48,077 bases of DNA from Terriglobia bacterium (GTDB lineage Bacteria; Acidobacteriota; Terriglobia; Bryobacterales; Bryobacteraceae). The stretch covers positions 1-48,077 of the forward strand of contig JAIQEX010000037.1 of the NCBI GenBank assembly GCA_020073615.1. Reading direction: 5' to 3'. Of the stretch, positions 46,585 to 48,077 are shown in pieces. Position 1 is the first letter of the stretch. Each line of letters opens with the position of its first letter. The position numbers and the translations under genes were made by a program. A model generated the notes under the pieces. That model did not search any database. It saw only the letters and a program-made list of their open reading frames with translations, and was not told the DNA's origin.

Positions 46585-46807
46585 TTACCACCCCATGAGG
46601 CACGCGTTGCGGCTTGACGGTGCGCTTCCGCATCCACTCGACGATTTCTGATCGAAGGAACCGAGCTTCCGACCAGGCACCCCGTTTCGGAAGTGGGACG
46701 TACGGGATCGATCCTTCACATATCCATCGCTCAACTGTGCGCTCGCTTACCTGCAGCAGTTCCGCAACGTCGCGTTTCGTAAGGATGTCACCACTGCTCA
46801 TCGGCAT
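46568..46807 (-). CDS. Excisionase-like helix-turn-helix protein
   Basis: A 79-residue DNA-binding protein with a MerR-like helix-turn-helix of the AlpA/Xis kind: LTKRDVAELLQVSERTVERW, then ICEGSIPYVPLPKRGAWSEA. Such proteins steer excision or activate the element. It overlaps the integrase start and the upstream gene's end (by 10 bases). Two ATGs (46807, 46801) are possible, and GGGGAGGG lies just upstream. Confidence 0.88.
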   Translation of the reverse strand: MPMSSGDILTKRDVAELLQVSERTVERWICEGSIPYVPLPKRGAWSEARFLRSEIVEWMRKRTVKPQRVPHGVVNAQTA

Positions 46808-47112
46808 TCCCTCCCCGCACCCGCCCTCGCCTCCTGCGAATTTCCGTTCTTGTGCGGCGTGCCGCTTCGAGACCGAGTCTGGAAGCGTCGGTCAAGGGCT
46901 TCGAGGCGTTGAAGGGCATCAAGCAATTGCATTCCCGCCTCGCGCATCGCATCGCAGGGTTTAGCAAACTGTTCGGCGTGTCTGATGGCGAATTTGATCC
47001 GGTCAATCGCGACGCGAGCTTGATAGGCCATCTCAAATTCAATCGCTGAAGGTCGCGACGTTACATCAGCTTCGATGGTCTCGATAATCTGGCGCATGAC
47101 TTCTAAGCTCAT
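46798..47112 (-). CDS. Small helical protein of the integrated element, unknown function
   Basis: A 104-residue protein (MSLEVMRQIIETIEADVTSR; EMAYQARVAIDRIKFAIRHA; MQLLDALQRLEALDRRFQTR), largely helical and possibly a coiled coil. I do not recognise a family. It is the first gene of the minus-strand operon leading to the excisionase-like protein and integrase; the 10-base overlap argues for co-expression. Confidence 0.65.
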   Translation of the reverse strand: MSLEVMRQIIETIEADVTSRPSAIEFEMAYQARVAIDRIKFAIRHAEQFAKPCDAMREAGMQLLDALQRLEALDRRFQTRSRSGTPHKNGNSQEARAGAGRECR

Positions 47113-47258
47113 AAACCCTCTGCCGCGGGCTGGACGGCTGCCCGCCGTAGAGCAATGGTACGGCGGGCGGCGTAATTCACCAAAAGCCGGCGCTGCGATT
47201 TGTTGCGGAACTGGACCTGGCGTAAATAGAAATCAGGGGCCAAGCGGACTCGGGAATC

Positions 47259-47825
47259 ATGGACGGCTCAGTAGGAGAGACGGCACAACAACGGTTCGCA
47301 CGATGGCGTCTTGCGGAAGAGCTTATTCGTCGGCAACTCCCGCGCACCGGCGGATGGAACCATTCCGGTACGCAGTTCGCGCCGGAACCGACTGCGTTGG
47401 CGTTGCTCGCCCTGTACTCGTCTCCTTGGGCGTCGTCTGCGACGGAACAGGGGCTCACAGCACTGATGTTGCGGCGGCGCTCGGACGGGCTTTGGCCTGC
47501 CGTCGGCGATGGGGCGGGTGCGAATTTCTGGGCGACCGCGATGGCGGACAACGCGCTGATGATTATTGGAGCCAACCCAGAGACGTTAGCTGCTTCCCTT
47601 CATGCGCTGGTTCAATGCCGTCCTCTGGAGGCTTCGTGGCTTGCGGCCGATTTCACGTGCGCGCGATTGATGGGACTAAATCCGTGGCGTGTGCCCCACC
47701 TGGCGCAGGCAGCCGAGTTTTTGGGCAATGGAGCGCCGGAATGCATTATCCAACTGGCGGAACCGTTGCCCCGCACGGTACAGCCGTTTGAGGTGCTGCC
47801 GGAGTTCGCCTACCTGCGCGCGTAG
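47259..47825 (+). CDS. Element-borne protein with prenyltransferase/squalene-cyclase-like repeats
   Basis: A 188-residue protein with repeat segments like the alpha-alpha toroid of terpene cyclases and prenyltransferases: LPRTGGWNHSGTQFAPEPTA, LALLAL, SDGLWPAVGDGAGANFWATA and MADNALMIIGANPETLAASL. No full catalytic motif (such as DxDD) is visible, and the size is a fraction of a cyclase. It may be a fragment or a small toroid protein with a non-enzymatic role. It is divergent from the integrase operon (146 bases between). Confidence 0.6.
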   Translation: MDGSVGETAQQRFARWRLAEELIRRQLPRTGGWNHSGTQFAPEPTALALLALYSSPWASSATEQGLTALMLRRRSDGLWPAVGDGAGANFWATAMADNALMIIGANPETLAASLHALVQCRPLEASWLAADFTCARLMGLNPWRVPHLAQAAEFLGNGAPECIIQLAEPLPRTVQPFEVLPEFAYLRA

Positions 47826-47874
47826 ACGAGCGAATCCAAGTATGAAAATCCGAGATTGACTGGCCAATCTTTCC

Positions 47875-48077
47875 TCATTTTTCGGCTGTAGTGATTTGCG
47901 CGAGCTGATCCGCTACGGCGCGGAGGCGCCGATCGAGACGTTGGAACTGGCGCCGGGCCTTTTCATCGGTTAAGCAGCGACGGTGCATCTCCAGAAGGTG
48001 GCGGGCGGCCGCCAGTGCCTGCTGGATGGCGGGAAGGCCGGCGGCGCGGGCGTGCTCGGGAAGAGAAAGCGGGGGCA
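47875..48077 (-). CDS. C-terminal end of a helical protein, cut by window edge
   Basis: A minus-strand frame is open from the right edge to TGA at 47875-47877, giving 66 residues with a regular helical pattern (ARAAGLPAIQQALAAARHLL; RRQFQRLDRRLRAVADQLAQ, ending ITTAEK). The start lies outside. Consistent heptad-like spacing suggests a coiled coil. No family can be named. Confidence 0.6.
   Translation of the reverse strand, partial: PPLSLPEHARAAGLPAIQQALAAARHLLEMHRRCLTDEKARRQFQRLDRRLRAVADQLAQITTAEK

Noticed and set aside
47075-47791. 238-codon plus-strand frame overlapping the cargo gene
   Set aside because: Gly/Arg/Cys-rich translation with no domain; the frame at 47259-47825 has a coherent repeat pattern.

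Overview
The window is high-GC DNA with short intergenic gaps and many overlapping start/stop codons. The best fit is a soil Acidobacteriota of the Solibacter/Bryobacter type. This rests on gene content: an Oar-like TonB receptor with an N-terminal carboxypeptidase-regulatory domain, a YXWGXW-type protein, a DUF1080 protein, a DUF2911 protein, and many secreted lineage-restricted proteins. It is a family-level inference, not a database match.

Layout. 1-0.43 kb: an IS1380-type transposase remnant interrupted by the end of a second insertion sequence. 0.9-5.7 kb: a small secreted protein and a large TonB-dependent receptor with a strong terminator, divergent from an Lrp/AsnC regulator. 5.8-12.2 kb: a surface-polysaccharide cluster, with a glycosyltransferase-methyltransferase fusion, a methyltransferase, half a GT-B glycosyltransferase, a full glycosyltransferase and a small paralogous domain protein on the minus strand, and a GT2 enzyme divergent. 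12.2-14.7 kb: a two-subunit molybdenum hydroxylase of the isoquinoline 1-oxidoreductase type. 14.7-17.6 kb: an accessory patch with a DUF1778/GNAT toxin-antitoxin remnant and a lower-GC operon of three secreted proteins. 18-22 kb: HAD hydrolase, glycine-zipper envelope protein, dusB-rnhA-GNAT. 22-27.8 kb: minus-strand purQ-purL-purF-hutH. 27.8-28.1 kb: a non-coding element with perfect 26-bp terminal inverted repeats. 28.1-35.4 kb: hypF, DUF2911, yebC-ruvC with a secreted protein and a TPR-thioredoxin protein, an exported RidA and a lipocalin-like secreted protein. 35.4-45.3 kb: a TMTC-like membrane TPR protein, a catalytic-domain-less recombinase protein, a DUF1080-GH20 operon, a VapBC-type pair, a murein-peptide recycling pair (NlpC/P60 plus dipeptide epimerase), and a ferritin-like protein with a 2Fe-2S ferredoxin. 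45.3 kb to the end: tRNA-Asp(GTC) followed at once by a tyrosine integrase, an excisionase-like protein and cargo, so the left end of an integrated element.

How the parts work together. purQ, purL and purF cover early purine synthesis steps and are tightly packed with hutH, while purS is not visible nearby. The NlpC/P60 peptidase and the epimerase are translationally coupled and would jointly dismantle L-Ala-gamma-D-Glu-diamino-acid peptides. DUF1080 and GH20 would both act on glycans outside the cytoplasm. dusB-rnhA and yebC-ruvC are RNA/DNA housekeeping clusters.

Most worth a second look: the secreted three-gene operon with a perfect palindrome abutting its promoter and a one-base frame break in a G6 run; the conserved N-terminal domain found both on a methyltransferase and alone in the polysaccharide cluster; the 26-bp TIR element; purine genes joined to hutH; and the tRNA-Asp element. 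All functional statements come from reading the sequence; no database search was possible.
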